In this document: one piece after another, positions 1 through 6,816 of the stretch
Position numbering within the stretch: the first letter of the stretch is position 1
Layout: the number at the start of each line of letters is the position of its first letter
Assembly: GCA_003527225.1 (NCBI GenBank)
Contig: DPXQ01000045.1
Coordinates: forward strand, 1 to 16,360
Length of the DNA stretch: 16,360 nucleotides
Source of the DNA: Rhizobium sp.
GTDB taxonomy: Bacteria; Pseudomonadota; Alphaproteobacteria; Rhizobiales; Rhizobiaceae
Direction of reading: 5' to 3'
Position numbers and translations under genes: made by a program
Notes under the pieces: generated by a model
The model's database searches: none
Told to the model about the DNA's origin: nothing
Seen by the model: the letters and a program-made list of their open reading frames with translations, nothing else

Positions 1-2349
1 ACCGAGGACTATTACGTCGCCAACAAACTGATGAAGGGTTTCATCGGTTCGGCCAATATCGACACCAATTCGCGCCTGTGTATGGCGTCGTCCGTCGCCG
101 GCCATCGCCGTGCCTTCGGCGCCGACACCGTGCCGGGCGCCTACGAAGACCTGGAACTGGCCGATCTGGTGGTTCTCACTGGCTCCAATCTCGCCTGGTG
201 CCATCCCGTTCTCTATCAGCGCATTGCCGCAGCCAAGGCGGCCCGCCCGGCGATGAAGATCGTCGTCATCGACCCGCGCCGCACCATGACCTGCGACATT
301 GCCGACCTGCATCTGGCGGTACGCCCCGATGGCGACGTGGCGCTGTTCAACGGGCTGCTCGCTCACCTGGCCGGAAGTCCCGCGCTCGACGAGGACTATA
401 TCGGCGCCCATACCAGAGGCTTTGCCGAGGCCTTTGCCCCGGCCTCGTCCCTCACCATGGCCGATCTGGTCGCCGCGACCGGGCTGTCGGCCATGCAGAT
501 CCGCGAATTCTTCTTACTGTTCGAACGCACGGAAAAGACCGTCACCTGTTACAGCCAAGGCGTCAACCAGTCGTCCAGCGGCACCGACAAGGTCAACGCC
601 ATCGTCAACTGCCATCTGGCGACGGGCCGCATTGGTCGTCCGGGCATGGGGCCCTTCTCGCTGACCGGCCAGCCCAACGCCATGGGCGGCCGTGAAGTCG
701 GGGGGCTCGCCAACATGCTGGCCGCCCATATGGCGATCGAAAACCCGGCGGATCGCGACCGCGTGCAGCGCTTCTGGAACGCGCCGACCATGGCCGAGAA
801 ACCCGGCCTCAAGGCGGTCGAGATGTTCCAGGCCGTCGCGGACGGTCGCATCAAGGCCCTGTGGATCATGTCCACCAACCCGGTGGTCTCCATGCCGGAC
901 GCCGATGCCGTGAAGGCGGCGATCGCGGCATGCCCCTTCGTCGTCGTCTCCGATATCCTGCGCGATACGGACACCACGCGCCTTGCCCACGTCCTGCTTC
1001 CCGCCACCGGCTGGGGAGAGAAGGACGGAACGGTGACCAATTCCGAGCGCCGCATCTCGCGCCAGCGGGCCTTCCTGCCCGCACCCGGCGTGGCGCGGCC
1101 TGATTGGTGGCAACTGGCCGAGGTCGGCCGCCGCATGGGTTTTACTGACGCCTTCGACTTTGCCTCGCCGGCCGAGATCTTTGCCGAGCACGCGGCGCTG
1201 TCGGGTTTTGAAAATGATGGCGCCCGCGATTTCGACATCGACGCTTATGGCGATATAGACGAGGCCGGCTTTGCCGCGCTGGAACCTTTCCAGTGGCCGC
1301 AACCGGCCGGAAACGGGCCGCAGGAAACCCGCTTCTTCGCCGATGGTCGGTTCTATCATGCCGACGGCAAAGCCCGCTTCGTCGCGGTCGATGCCGACGT
1401 GCCTGTCCGGACCTCCGCCGACTTCCCCCTGGTGCTCAACACCGGCCGGGTGCGTGATCACTGGCACACGCTGACCCGCACGGGCAAGAGCGCGCGCCTG
1501 TCGTCCCATCTGGCCGAACCCTTCGTCGAGATCCATCCCGACGATGCTGACGCTCTCGGCACAGGCGACGCCGATCTGGTGCGGCTCGAAAGCCAAAGCG
1601 GCGCCTACATCATCGTGCGCGCCCTGCTGACGGCGCGGCAGGCCCGCGGCGGCGTCTTCGTGCCGATGCACTGGACGGACGAGTTCTCCGCCCGCGCCCG
1701 CGTCGATACGCTGCTGCCGCCGATCACCGATCCCGTCTCCGGCCAGCCGGCCTCCAAGCACGGCGCGGTCGCGGCCCGCCGCTTTTCCGCCGGCGCCTAT
1801 GGTTTTGCAGTCAGCGCGGCGAAGCCCACCGGCCTCGACGCGACCTATTGGGCGCTCGCCCGGGCCGAGGGCGGCTGGCGCGTCGAACTCGCCTTCGATG
1901 CGCCGCTCGCCGATGTCGAGGCGTGGTGCCGCGCGCATTTCGCCTTGCCCGATGCCGCCGAAAGCCTCGGTTACAGCGACCGCGCCAGCGGCGAGGCCCG
2001 CATCGCCTTCTTCCACGGCGATGCCTTGCTGCTCGCCCTGTTTGTTGCGCCCGAGCCGGTCTCGGTATCGCGCAACTGGGCGATCGGACAAGTGTCCGAG
2101 CCGCACGCCGATACCCGCACCCGCTTTGCCGTCGTCGCAGGCCGCCCGGGGGCCGGCCGAAGCGATCCCGGCGCCACCGTGTGCTCGTGCTTTTCCGTCG
2201 GCGCCAACCAGATCGTCGCCGCCGTCCGCAGCGGCTGCCAGACCGTCGAAGCGATCGGCGAGACGCTTTATGCCGGAACCAATTGCGGCTCCTGCCGCGC
2301 CGAGATCAGGGGGATCATTGATGGATGCCAGGTCGCTGCCGCGGAATGA
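1..2349 (+). CDS. nasA: Assimilatory nitrate reductase catalytic subunit, 5'-truncated by the window edge
   Basis: Cytoplasmic molybdopterin enzyme that reduces nitrate to nitrite for nitrogen assimilation. The frame is open from base 1, so the ATG at 31 is internal and the N-terminus, including the expected [4Fe-4S] cysteines, lies outside the window. Visible are molybdopterin oxidoreductase stretches such as GVNQSSSGTDKVNAIVN, GRIGRPGMGPFSLTGQPNAM and STNPVVSMPDA, and the C-terminal molydopterin-dinucleotide-binding region around NTGRVRDHWHTLTRTGKS. A C-terminal BFD-like [2Fe-2S] domain is marked by four Cys codons at 2182, 2188, 2284 and 2293 (C-x-C ... C-x2-C). That domain is known in NasA-type enzymes and absent from periplasmic NapA. 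The gene overlaps the downstream cysG by 29 bp, which implies an operon supplying both the reductase and the siroheme for nitrite reductase. Identification is secure; only the missing 5' end limits it. Confidence 0.95.
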   Translation, partial: TEDYYVANKLMKGFIGSANIDTNSRLCMASSVAGHRRAFGADTVPGAYEDLELADLVVLTGSNLAWCHPVLYQRIAAAKAARPAMKIVVIDPRRTMTCDIADLHLAVRPDGDVALFNGLLAHLAGSPALDEDYIGAHTRGFAEAFAPASSLTMADLVAATGLSAMQIREFFLLFERTEKTVTCYSQGVNQSSSGTDKVNAIVNCHLATGRIGRPGMGPFSLTGQPNAMGGREVGGLANMLAAHMAIENPADRDRVQRFWNAPTMAEKPGLKAVEMFQAVADGRIKALWIMSTNPVVSMPDADAVKAAIAACPFVVVSDILRDTDTTRLAHVLLPATGWGEKDGTVTNSERRISRQRAFLPAPGVARPDWWQLAEVGRRMGFTDAFDFASPAEIFAEHAALSGFENDGARDFDIDAYGDIDEAGFAALEPFQWPQPAGNGPQETRFFADGRFYHADGKARFVAVDADVPVRTSADFPLVLNTGRVRDHWHTLTRTGKSARLSSHLAEPFVEIHPDDADALGTGDADLVRLESQSGAYIIVRALLTARQARGGVFVPMHWTDEFSARARVDTLLPPITDPVSGQPASKHGAVAARRFSAGAYGFAVSAAKPTGLDATYWALARAEGGWRVELAFDAPLADVEAWCRAHFALPDAAESLGYSDRASGEARIAFFHGDALLLALFVAPEPVSVSRNWAIGQVSEPHADTRTRFAVVAGRPGAGRSDPGATVCSCFSVGANQIVAAVRSGCQTVEAIGETLYAGTNCGSCRAEIRGIIDGCQVAAAE

Positions 2350-4078
2350 CGGGGATGCGGCTCCCCTGTCCGCCCGTCGAGCCCAATCCCGCATGGCCCC
2401 GCTTGCCAAGCTGCCGGTCTTCTGGTCGCTGCAAGGCAAGCGCGTCGTCGTCGCCGGCGGCTCGGACGCCGCCGCCTGGAAAGCGGAACTGCTTGCTGCC
2501 TGCGGGGCGGAGGTGCATGTCTATTGCGCCAGGGATGAATTGTCGGATGTCATGCGGGGGTTGGTTGGCGAGACGATCGCTTGCTTCCCCGAAAGTATCC
2601 AGCCGGCACCCCCCTCTGTCCTGCCGGACATCTCCCCCTCAAGGGGGGAGATCGGCAAGAGACGCCGTGGTCGCTCTCCCTCTTGGGTCGATAGTGCCGA
2701 TGCGCTCTCGGTGAAAGCATCCTTGGACGCCAACGAGGGTCGATGCTGGGCGAAGACCCCAGCGGTCGCGTCGATCTCCCCCCTTGAGGGGGAGATGCCC
2801 GGCAGGGCAGAGGGGGGTAACCACGCGCGCCGTGGTCAGATCCTCCACCACCCCGAACACTGGCATCCGGAAGATTTCGGACTGGCGGCTTTGGCCCTCG
2901 CTGACTGCGAAACCGACGACGACGCCCGTGCCTTCTATACCGCCGCCGTTGTCGCCGGTGTGCCGGTCAACGTCATCGACAAGCCGGCCTATTGCCAGTT
3001 CCAGTTCGGCTCTATCGTCAATCGCTCGCCGGTGATCGTCTCGATCTCCACTGACGGTGCCGCCCCGATCCTCGCCCAGGCGATCCGCCGCCGCATCGAG
3101 ACCCTGCTGCCCCCGGCGCTGAAACAATGGGCCGAGCTGGCGCAGTCCTTGCGGGAGCGCGTCAGCAACAGGCTCGCCCCCGGCCAGCCGCGCCGCGCCT
3201 TCTGGGAGCGCTTCGTCGACCGCGCACTCGCCGGAAACCAGCCGCCGGAGGAAGGCGCGGATCGCACCCTACTGGCGGACGCGGAGAGACTGGCGAGGGA
3301 GCCCGCCACCGGCCGCGTCACGTTGGTCGGCGCCGGCCCCGGCGATGCCGAGCTTCTGACCCTGAAGGCGGTTCGCGCGCTTCAGGCCGCCGATGTCATC
3401 CTGTTCGACGATCTCGTCTCCGAAGAGGTGCTGGAGCTTGCCCGTCGTGAGGCCAAACGCCTGCTGGTCGGCAAACGTGGCGGCCGGACAAGCTGCCGGC
3501 AGGAAGACATCAACGACATGATGGTCAGGCTGGCGCGCGCCGGCAAACGCGTGGTGCGGCTGAAATCCGGCGATCCGATGATCTTCGGCCGGGCAGGGGA
3601 GGAGATCGCCCGCCTGCAGGAAGAGGGCATTCCCGTCGACGTCGTGCCCGGCATCACCGCCGCCAGCGCCATGGCCGCGCGTCTCGGCCTTTCGCTCACC
3701 CATCGCGATCATGCCCAATCGGTGCGTTTCGTCACCGGTCATTCGCGGAACGGCGGACTGCCGGCGGACATGGACTGGGCGGCGCTTGCCGATCCGCGCA
3801 CCACCAATGTCTTCTACATGGGCGGCCGCACCGCGCCACTGATCGCTACGCGGCTGATCGGCGAAGGCGCAAACCCCGCGACCCCCGTCGTCATCGTCAG
3901 CAATGTCAGCCGCCCGACGGAGCGCCGGTGGCGCGGAACGCTTTCAGACATGGAAAGGGGTATCGCGCTCATCGGCCATGACGACCCGGTCCTCATCGCC
4001 GTCGGCGGCAGCCTCGCGGCCATCGTCCGGTCACCGGAATATGCCGACGTCGCTGCGAGGTCCGCACCGGCGCTGTGA
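2321..4078 (+). CDS. cysG: Siroheme synthase (precorrin-2 dehydrogenase/ferrochelatase plus uroporphyrinogen-III methyltransferase) with an in-frame repeat insertion
   Basis: Makes siroheme, the prosthetic group of assimilatory nitrite and sulfite reductases, from uroporphyrinogen III. The ATG at 2321 is preceded by AGGGGGA and gives 585 residues; frame-open sequence further upstream is only a shadow of nasA. Residues 31-90 are the NAD-binding start of the dehydrogenase domain (LPVFWSLQGKRVVVAGG). Residues 180-265 continue it, with PVNVIDKPAYCQFQFGSIVN and STDGAAPILAQAIRRRIETL. Residues 331-570 are the SAM-dependent methyltransferase, with VGAGPGDAELLT, VVRLKSGDPMIFGRAGEE and VVPGITAASAMAA. 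Residues about 96-166 are foreign to the family: they are encoded by a palindromic repeat (2608-2818) and interrupt the dehydrogenase domain between two strands. That explains why the protein is about 70 residues longer than expected. Both halves read without stop or frameshift, so it may still work, probably through a surface loop. Confidence 0.93.
   Translation: MDARSLPRNDGDAAPLSARRAQSRMAPLAKLPVFWSLQGKRVVVAGGSDAAAWKAELLAACGAEVHVYCARDELSDVMRGLVGETIACFPESIQPAPPSVLPDISPSRGEIGKRRRGRSPSWVDSADALSVKASLDANEGRCWAKTPAVASISPLEGEMPGRAEGGNHARRGQILHHPEHWHPEDFGLAALALADCETDDDARAFYTAAVVAGVPVNVIDKPAYCQFQFGSIVNRSPVIVSISTDGAAPILAQAIRRRIETLLPPALKQWAELAQSLRERVSNRLAPGQPRRAFWERFVDRALAGNQPPEEGADRTLLADAERLAREPATGRVTLVGAGPGDAELLTLKAVRALQAADVILFDDLVSEEVLELARREAKRLLVGKRGGRTSCRQEDINDMMVRLARAGKRVVRLKSGDPMIFGRAGEEIARLQEEGIPVDVVPGITAASAMAARLGLSLTHRDHAQSVRFVTGHSRNGGLPADMDWAALADPRTTNVFYMGGRTAPLIATRLIGEGANPATPVVIVSNVSRPTERRWRGTLSDMERGIALIGHDDPVLIAVGGSLAAIVRSPEYADVAARSAPAL
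2608..2818. repeat. 211-bp inverted-repeat (MITE-like) element inserted inside cysG
   Basis: Two 47-bp arms (2608-2654 and the reverse complement of 2772-2818) match at 45 of 47 positions. The outer end is ACCCCCCTCTG, and each arm contains a local hairpin of the type CTCCCCCTCAAGGGGGGAG. A 117-bp middle separates the arms. From general knowledge, arms of this kind are scattered between genes in many Rhizobiales genomes; no family name is assigned here. This copy lies within coding sequence, and the cysG frame passes through it without a stop, adding about 70 residues. No transposase is encoded, so any mobility would be in trans. The target duplication is at most a few bases and cannot be fixed without an uninterrupted homologue. 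Confidence 0.85.
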
Positions 4079-4095
4079 AAACCCAGGCATGAGGT

Positions 4096-4145
4096 TGTCA
4101 CCCATGTCTTAGGTACACGATGTTACCTATGTCTTCGGTACGGAC
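4096..4145. repeat. Tandem direct repeat, 25-bp period, possible insertion-sequence end remnant
   Basis: Two copies start at 4096 (TGTCACCCATGTCTTAGGTA) and 4121 (TGTTACCTATGTCTTCGGTA). They match at 18 of the first 21 positions and then diverge. The block lies in the host gap between the cysG stop (4078) and the left att site (4157), so it is not part of the element. It resembles the doubled ends I associate with IS481-like elements in rhizobia, but that is memory and not a match. No transposase fragment is visible next to it. A paired regulator site is the other possibility. Confidence 0.5.
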
Positions 4146-4156
4146 ATTTAGGGGAG

Positions 4157-4205
4157 TGGTGCCGCTTGCAGGACTCGAACCTGCGACCCCATCATTACGA
4201 ATGAT
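4157..4205. repeat. attL: 49-bp core, displaced 3' fragment of tRNA-Thr
   Basis: Identical base for base to 15823-15871. Read on the minus strand it holds the anticodon loop, the 3' side of the anticodon stem, the variable loop, the TPsiC arm and the acceptor 3' strand with CCA. It lacks the first 27 nt of the tRNA, so it is not a tRNA gene. Identity stops at 4206 (A against G at 15872), which sets the element-side limit. The exchange presumably occurs near the anticodon loop, as in other tRNA-targeting tyrosine integrases. Confidence 0.93.
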
Positions 4206-4295
4206 AGGCAGCGCCGAACCTTGCGAGACAGAGCGTAACAAATCGAATCCTAAATTCGCCATGAAAAGTAGGGGCTGCGCGGCCATGGCATCTAT

Positions 4296-4364
4296 TGTTA
4301 CGTAACATTCTGCTATAAAGCGAGACAGTGTTTTGATGTTACCCCGCCGTTACCCGAGGTTACT
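4296..4364. promoter_or_regulatory. Left att-arm region: palindrome and repeated GTTAC(CCC) motifs upstream of int
   Basis: A perfect 12-bp palindrome TGTTACGTAACA lies at 4296-4307. Three same-orientation GTTAC motifs follow: GTTACCCCG at 4338-4346, GTTACCCG at 4349-4356 and GTTACT at 4359-4364, the last touching the int start. GTTACCCCG recurs exactly near the right att site (15756-15764). Repeats on both arms of an att core are what arm-type integrase sites or excisionase sites look like. Overlap with the int leader would allow autoregulation. A clear promoter could not be assigned: TATAAA at 4314-4319 has no well-spaced -35 element. Confidence 0.5.
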
Positions 4365-4366
4365 CC

Positions 4367-5641
4367 ATGGCGAAAGCGCTCACTGTCCGATCCGTCGAAG
4401 CTGAGAAACCTGGCCCTTCAAGGCGCGAGATCCCGGACGGCCACATGCCTGGCTTGTTCCTGATCATTCAGCCGACGGGGGGCAAATCGTGGGCTGTCCG
4501 ATACCGTCACGGCGCGAGGACCAGAAAGCTCACCATTGGTGCTTTCCCGGCGTTCGGTCTCGCTGATGCTAGAAAGGCCGCTGGCGATGCGCTGCGGGCC
4601 GTAGCAGAGGGCAGAGACCCGGCTCTGGAGAAGTCGCTTCAGAAGGCGGAGCAGGCCGACGAGTCCAACCTCGTTAAAAACGTCCTCGGTCGGTATGACC
4701 GGGAATACCTGCAGAAGCACAATCGCCCAAACACCATAGCCGCCGCCCGTTCGGTGTTCAGAAACAGGCTCAGGCCCGCTTGGGGAAACCGCCTGATCAG
4801 CTCCATCACGCGGGCCGATGTGAAGGCCATTCGCTCACAGATCAGCGCAGAGGGGCTGCCAGCGGCTGAGATACGGACGCTTGCTGTGATGTCGAAGTTT
4901 TTCGCTTGGTGCGCGGACAAGGAGCTTATCGAGGTGTCACCCATGATCGGAGTGAAGCCAGAGAGCAAGGCCAAGCCTCGGAAGCGGTTTCTGTCGGATG
5001 CTGAGATTCGGTTGTTCTGGCTCGCTTGCGGAAAGGTCGGCTGGCCGGCTGGGGATCTCGGCCGGTTGCTTCTGCTGACGGGCCAGCGTCGGGAGGAAGT
5101 GAGCGCGGCCGCTTGGGCAGAGATCGACCTCGAAAAGCGGATATGGCTGATCCCCGACCATAGGGCGAAGAACGGGGAGGAACACGAGGTCCCCCTATCT
5201 CAGGCCGTCGTTGACTTGCTGAAGGCCTTGCCTACGGTGGACGGGAAAAAGACCTACGTCATCAGCACAGGGGCCAGTTATTTTCAAACCTATTCCCGGG
5301 CGAAGACCTTGCTGGAAACTGCAATGGTCGAGATTGCCCGCGAGGAAGCCGCAGAGCGCGGAGAAGATCCCCAGGGCGTGACAATCGCCCCTTGGACCTT
5401 TCATGACCTTCGACGGACGCTGTCGACTGGACTGCATGAGCTGGGGATAGCACCCCATATAGTCGAGGCGATCCTCAACCACGTTTCAGGCCACCGCGCT
5501 GGCGTGGCCGGCACATATAACCGCGCAACCTATGCCCACGAGAAGGGCAGGGCGCTGAAGATCTGGGCCGATCACGTCTTGCACGTCGCCGAGGGCAGGG
5601 CGCTGCCGCACAATGTTGAGCCTATCAGGGCGGTGTCATGA
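4367..5641 (+). CDS. int: Tyrosine recombinase (phage/island integrase)
   Basis: Catalyses site-specific integration and excision at the tRNA-Thr att site. The 424-residue protein has an N-terminal arm-binding domain of the DUF4102 type (about 1-95, with GLFLIIQPTGGKSWAVRYR and KLTIGAFPAFGLADARK), a core-binding SAM-like domain (about 100-195) and a catalytic domain (about 205-400). The active-site set is complete: R241 in TGQRREE, K268 in RAKNGEE, H346 and R349 in HDLRR, H372 in LNHVSG and the nucleophile Y384 in TYNR. A GAGG motif lies about 7 bases before the ATG at 4367. Being the first gene inside attL and pointing inward is the usual arrangement. Its stop overlaps the next start (ATGA at 5638), so the two are probably co-transcribed. 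Function is secure and the enzyme appears intact. Confidence 0.96.
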   Translation: MAKALTVRSVEAEKPGPSRREIPDGHMPGLFLIIQPTGGKSWAVRYRHGARTRKLTIGAFPAFGLADARKAAGDALRAVAEGRDPALEKSLQKAEQADESNLVKNVLGRYDREYLQKHNRPNTIAAARSVFRNRLRPAWGNRLISSITRADVKAIRSQISAEGLPAAEIRTLAVMSKFFAWCADKELIEVSPMIGVKPESKAKPRKRFLSDAEIRLFWLACGKVGWPAGDLGRLLLLTGQRREEVSAAAWAEIDLEKRIWLIPDHRAKNGEEHEVPLSQAVVDLLKALPTVDGKKTYVISTGASYFQTYSRAKTLLETAMVEIAREEAAERGEDPQGVTIAPWTFHDLRRTLSTGLHELGIAPHIVEAILNHVSGHRAGVAGTYNRATYAHEKGRALKIWADHVLHVAEGRALPHNVEPIRAVS

Positions 5642-6339
5642 AGGGCGCCGACGAAGCTCTCGACGAATGGGACCGGCCGGCAGAAGGGGGCGAAGCCAAC
5701 CGGTTATTGTCCTCATTGCGCGACCAAGGGATAAACTGCCCTGATAACCTCTTGGCCGAGCTGCAACAGCAAGGTGTTTCCCTATCGTTCGATGATCTGA
5801 TTTGGCTCACTTCTGCCGTGTGGTTCGCCTTCCTGATTAGTGAGGCACACCTTTCGAAGAAGGAACTGGATCGGCAATTGAAGATCCGGCGCTTGGCTGA
5901 GAAGTTGTCGGTCCTGCTGGACGACGAGCCCGACGACGTCATCGCGGTGAAGGGGAGTGAAGCCTGGACCAAGTATTACGAATTTGCTGTACCCGTCGAC
6001 GATGCAAAGGTCATGCTTGATGCGCTGGCCCTTCGATCGGCGGAAAAAGAGAAAGCGCACTTCGATGCGTCGGGTTGGCCGATGATCCCGGGATCGAACA
6101 GCGCAGAGAAGCGCCGTTTTGCCTATTGGCTATCGCTGCTTGCCTTCTGGCATTGTCGGTTGGGCAGAGAGATCAAGACATCAACAAACCCTGAGACCGA
6201 CACTGCAGGCGGCCCGCTGCTTCGGTTCATTCGCACGATGAGCGGCGACATGGAACCGACACCGGACGAGATGAGGGCATTTGTCCGCAACCACAAAGAC
6301 AAGGCTTTAGAGCTCGAGTTCCTGTTCCACGAACGATGA
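5638..6339 (+). CDS. Hypothetical protein co-transcribed with the integrase
   Basis: 233 residues, starting in a 4-bp ATGA overlap with the integrase stop, with AGGGCGG upstream. I do not recognise a family. The sequence is mixed-charge and soluble. A central hydrophobic helix-like stretch (about 53-70, FDDLIWLTSAVWFAFLIS) is followed by a charged helix with KKELDRQLKIRRLAEKL, and another aromatic stretch (about 162-176, FAYWLSLLAFWHCRL) occurs later. The rest looks helical. There is no zinc, nuclease or HTH motif and no signal peptide. Its base composition appears less GC-rich than the nas genes, which fits acquired DNA. Position suggests an accessory to integration or element maintenance, but this is only context. 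Confidence 0.8.
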   Translation: MKGADEALDEWDRPAEGGEANRLLSSLRDQGINCPDNLLAELQQQGVSLSFDDLIWLTSAVWFAFLISEAHLSKKELDRQLKIRRLAEKLSVLLDDEPDDVIAVKGSEAWTKYYEFAVPVDDAKVMLDALALRSAEKEKAHFDASGWPMIPGSNSAEKRRFAYWLSLLAFWHCRLGREIKTSTNPETDTAGGPLLRFIRTMSGDMEPTPDEMRAFVRNHKDKALELEFLFHER

Positions 6340-6408
6340 CGTTTGTTCGGACGCAAAAACTTTTCCGACTGACCATTTAGCGGGAAAGCGCGAAAGCCTG
6401 TTTGTTCT

Positions 6409-6431
6409 CCTCCGATACGTAACAAAGGAGG
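6409..6431 (+). promoter_or_regulatory. Leader of the AlpA-like gene: TACGTAACA motif and a weak stem covering the ribosome binding site
   Basis: CCTCC (6409-6413) is complementary to the very strong Shine-Dalgarno GGAGG (6427-6431) across a 13-nt loop. The loop holds TACGTAACA (6416-6424), the same nine bases as in the palindrome upstream of int (4299-4307). The shared motif could be an operator for the AlpA-like protein, and the stem could restrain its translation. Five base pairs is weak, so the second point is tentative. Confidence 0.35.
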
Positions 6432-6439
6432 TAAAGCAG

Positions 6440-6637
6440 ATGCAGGACAATCGCTATCTGTCGCTTCGCAATATCTGCGAACGTTACTCGGTCACTCGAA
6501 TGACCGTTCATCGGTGGATCAAGCACCCCACCATGGGTTTCCCCGCGCCTATGGTGATCAATTCCCGCTCTTATTTCCTGGCAGCCGAGATCGAGGCCTG
6601 GGAGCGCCGTCGCGCTGCCGGAAGGGCGGTGGCATGA
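6440..6637 (+). CDS. AlpA-like small HTH regulator / excisionase
   Basis: 65 residues with a winged-helix start typical of the AlpA/MerR-type excisionase group: YLSLRNICERYSVTRMTVHR, then WIKHPTMGFPAPMVINSRSY and FLAAEIEAWERRRA. Members of this family switch on integrase expression or act as directionality factors in P4-like satellites and islands. The start at 6440 follows AAAGGAGGT at good spacing, one of the strongest ribosome sites in the window, so it is likely made in quantity. Its stop overlaps the next gene (ATGA at 6634). The family call is firm; whether it acts as Xis, transcription factor or both cannot be told from sequence. Confidence 0.85.
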   Translation: MQDNRYLSLRNICERYSVTRMTVHRWIKHPTMGFPAPMVINSRSYFLAAEIEAWERRRAAGRAVA

Positions 6638-6816
6638 TGGCCGACGATCAGCACCAGATCACCGAGGCGGCCCGATGGCTGCGCTTGCAGACAGTGCCGC
6701 CCCGGCTAGCAGTGCCGGCGCTGAAGGAGCGGTTCGGGCTTTCGGCCGTTGAAGCCTGCGAGGCCATCGCGGCCGCCCGTGGACTTCCTGTCCGGAGGGC
6801 ATCCGATGCGAGCTGA
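6634..6816 (+). CDS. Small hypothetical protein
   Basis: 60 residues, starting at ATGATG and overlapping the AlpA-like stop by 4 bp; GGAAGGG upstream could serve the ribosome. The sequence is helical with an HTH-like pattern (about 12-50: WLRLQTVPPRLAVPALKER followed by FGLSAVEACEAIAAARGL), where FGLSAVEACEAI resembles a turn plus recognition helix. A small DNA-binding partner of the AlpA-like protein is plausible, but no family is recognised. The end overlaps the next likely start (6806) by 11 bp, and a strong hairpin follows the stop. Confidence 0.65.
   Translation: MMADDQHQITEAARWLRLQTVPPRLAVPALKERFGLSAVEACEAIAAARGLPVRRASDAS

Noticed and set aside
1799..2320. Longer N-terminus for cysG from an ATG at 1799
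   Set aside because: This part is nasA read in another frame; ATG 2321 has a ribosome site and the protein starts sensibly there.
514..2439. 641-codon open frame on the minus strand
   Set aside because: It is antisense to nasA, whose protein is unmistakable; the product is low-complexity and arginine/glycine rich, as expected of a shadow in GC-rich DNA.
2608..2818. CRISPR array or tandem repeat in cysG
   Set aside because: Only two arms exist, and they are inverted, not direct and evenly spaced.
4157..4205. A second tRNA-Thr gene at the left end
   Set aside because: Only the 3' 49 bases are present; the acceptor 5' strand and D arm are missing, so it is the displaced att fragment.
4120..4305. 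Small plus-strand ORF crossing attL
   Set aside because: Its middle is antisense tRNA sequence and its ends belong to different parental DNAs; such frames are common artefacts at tRNA att sites.
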